From assembly GCA_012932865.1 (NCBI GenBank), contig SAXG01000160.1:1-33357 (forward strand): 33,357 nt of DNA, read 5' to 3'. The notes under the pieces are model-generated. The model searched no databases and was not told the DNA's origin. It saw nothing but the letters and a program-made list of their open reading frames with translations. The number at the start of each line of letters is the position of its first letter. Positions within the stretch are counted from its first letter, which is position 1. The position numbers and the translations under genes were made by a program. Shown one piece after another: positions 32,525-33,357 of this stretch. This stretch comes from Amylostereum areolatum. Lineage: Eukaryota; Basidiomycota; Agaricomycetes; Russulales; Stereaceae.

Positions 32525-33357
32525 ATGGTGCGTACTCTGTCCACCTGTCTGAATTTTGGAACGTTAACCGCACTTCCATCCACAGTCGTACACACCGATG
32601 TCCTACGTTCCAACGTTCCTCAGGTTTACACCGACCCACCTCCCACCCCCATTCCACGATCGGCGCCCTGCAGCTCCTCACCCGAATTCCTACCCCAAGC
32701 CCAATTACCAAACCCCAATTCAATATCCCACCCGCAGCAGGTCTACATCGTGAACTTCAACGCCGGAAACTACCCACCACAACAGCTCGGAGTCCACTCG
32801 ACCACGACGGCAGGCCCGGGTCACTGGGTTTATATACCCGATCCATCAGCAGCCACCCAGGAGCAGAGTTCGGATGGAGATAGTGCGAGGGCCACTGGTG
32901 GAACGTCAGATGCAGAAGAGCGACCGGACTCGCCTCCTCGTTCTCCTTCGCCACCTGACGACCGCCCATCCCCTCCACCCGACGACGGCGATAATAATGC
33001 GCTTCTTTTCTCGCTCCCACCTTCTCCCCCGTCTAATACACAATCCTCGCCACCTCCCTCTCGCCCGCCCTCCGGAAGACAGCTCCGTCCCAGGTCCCTC
33101 CCAAGCAGTTCAAGACCGTCCTCACGCCCTCGACCTGCCCACTTCGCGTGCCTCATCGTCTCCCGGAGTTGCTTCGACCTCCCATCTGCGACCAATACCA
33201 CAGGATACAGTCATCGCGTCCCCTGCTTCCTCCTACCACCCTCCAGACAGCGCGAACAGAGACAATTTCCCCATCTCCTCCCCAACCACCGTGCCCCCGG
33301 CGGATTCGGCCCTTTTCGGGCTTCCAAACCTGCGTTCGTCGCTCTCATCCCCCGCCC
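32525..33357 (+). CDS. Proline/serine-rich protein, incomplete at the right edge
   Basis: From ATG 32525 (MVRTLSTCLNFGTLTALPST) the frame is open to the end of the window, so the gene is partial. Residues 20-175 look genuine, with YIVNFNAGNYPPQQ and GHWVYIPDPSAATQEQSS, then Ser/Pro/Asp repeats. After about 33070 a different frame carries the protein-like composition (PPDSANRDNFPISSPTTVPP, ALFGLPNLRSSLSSP), while the original frame becomes Arg/Cys-rich. No GT-AG intron links the two, so a one-base frame change is likely near 33040-33085. The family is unknown; the composition suggests a disordered regulatory protein. Confidence 0.5.
   Translation, partial: MVRTLSTCLNFGTLTALPSTVVHTDVLRSNVPQVYTDPPPTPIPRSAPCSSSPEFLPQAQLPNPNSISHPQQVYIVNFNAGNYPPQQLGVHSTTTAGPGHWVYIPDPSAATQEQSSDGDSARATGGTSDAEERPDSPPRSPSPPDDRPSPPPDDGDNNALLFSLPPSPPSNTQSSPPPSRPPSGRQLRPRSLPSSSRPSSRPRPAHFACLIVSRSCFDLPSATNTTGYSHRVPCFLLPPSRQREQRQFPHLLPNHRAPGGFGPFRASKPAFVALIPR

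Noticed and set aside
1..33357. tRNA or rRNA genes
   Set aside because: No cloverleaf-like sequence with a convincing T-arm and A/B boxes, and no rRNA core sequence, was recognised by eye; a tRNAscan run would settle it.

Overview
The window is nuclear DNA of a filamentous basidiomycete, most likely an agaricomycete. The reasons are dense 40-85 nt GT-AG introns with GTGCGT or GTACGY donors and CTGAC or CTAAC branch sites, GC-rich coding sequence, fungal F-box families, and a 7-8 helix membrane protein that I recognise from agaricomycete gene sets. All exon models were made by eye from splice signals, phase and paralogue comparison; none is backed by transcript data.

Layout. 1-1700: a small unknown gene and a decayed tandem copy of it. 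1700-5500: gene-poor DNA with dispersed repeats, a 32-bp perfect inverted repeat and a few doubtful ORFs. 5523-11865: two tandem genes for secreted or vacuolar UshA/5'-nucleotidase-type metallophosphoesterases, with 17 and 16 exons. 12358-18919: three F-box genes on the same strand, the last two a tandem paralogue pair. 19224-20562 (minus): Ies2, the PAPA-1/HIT subunit of the INO80 chromatin remodeller. 21148-23338 (minus): a 14-exon multi-pass membrane protein. 23987-24666 (plus): a YAR1-like ankyrin protein. 24667-26108: no gene. 26109-29752 (minus): a long, partly resolved gene with an N-terminal membrane region and a disordered tail. 30176-31646 (plus): a TATA-driven low-complexity protein. 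32525 to the right edge (plus): a proline/serine-rich protein, incomplete.

The genes do not form a metabolic cluster. Housekeeping genes (Ies2, the YAR1-like ribosome-assembly factor) sit beside lineage-expanded families (phosphoesterases, F-box). Points worth a second look are the paralogue comparison of the phosphoesterases (one GC-AG intron, one intron present or absent, a conserved 9-nt microexon), two microexons in the membrane protein, a 54-bp duplication of a splice-acceptor segment, G-rich tracts just after two stop codons, and several genes whose reading frame appears to jump by one base.
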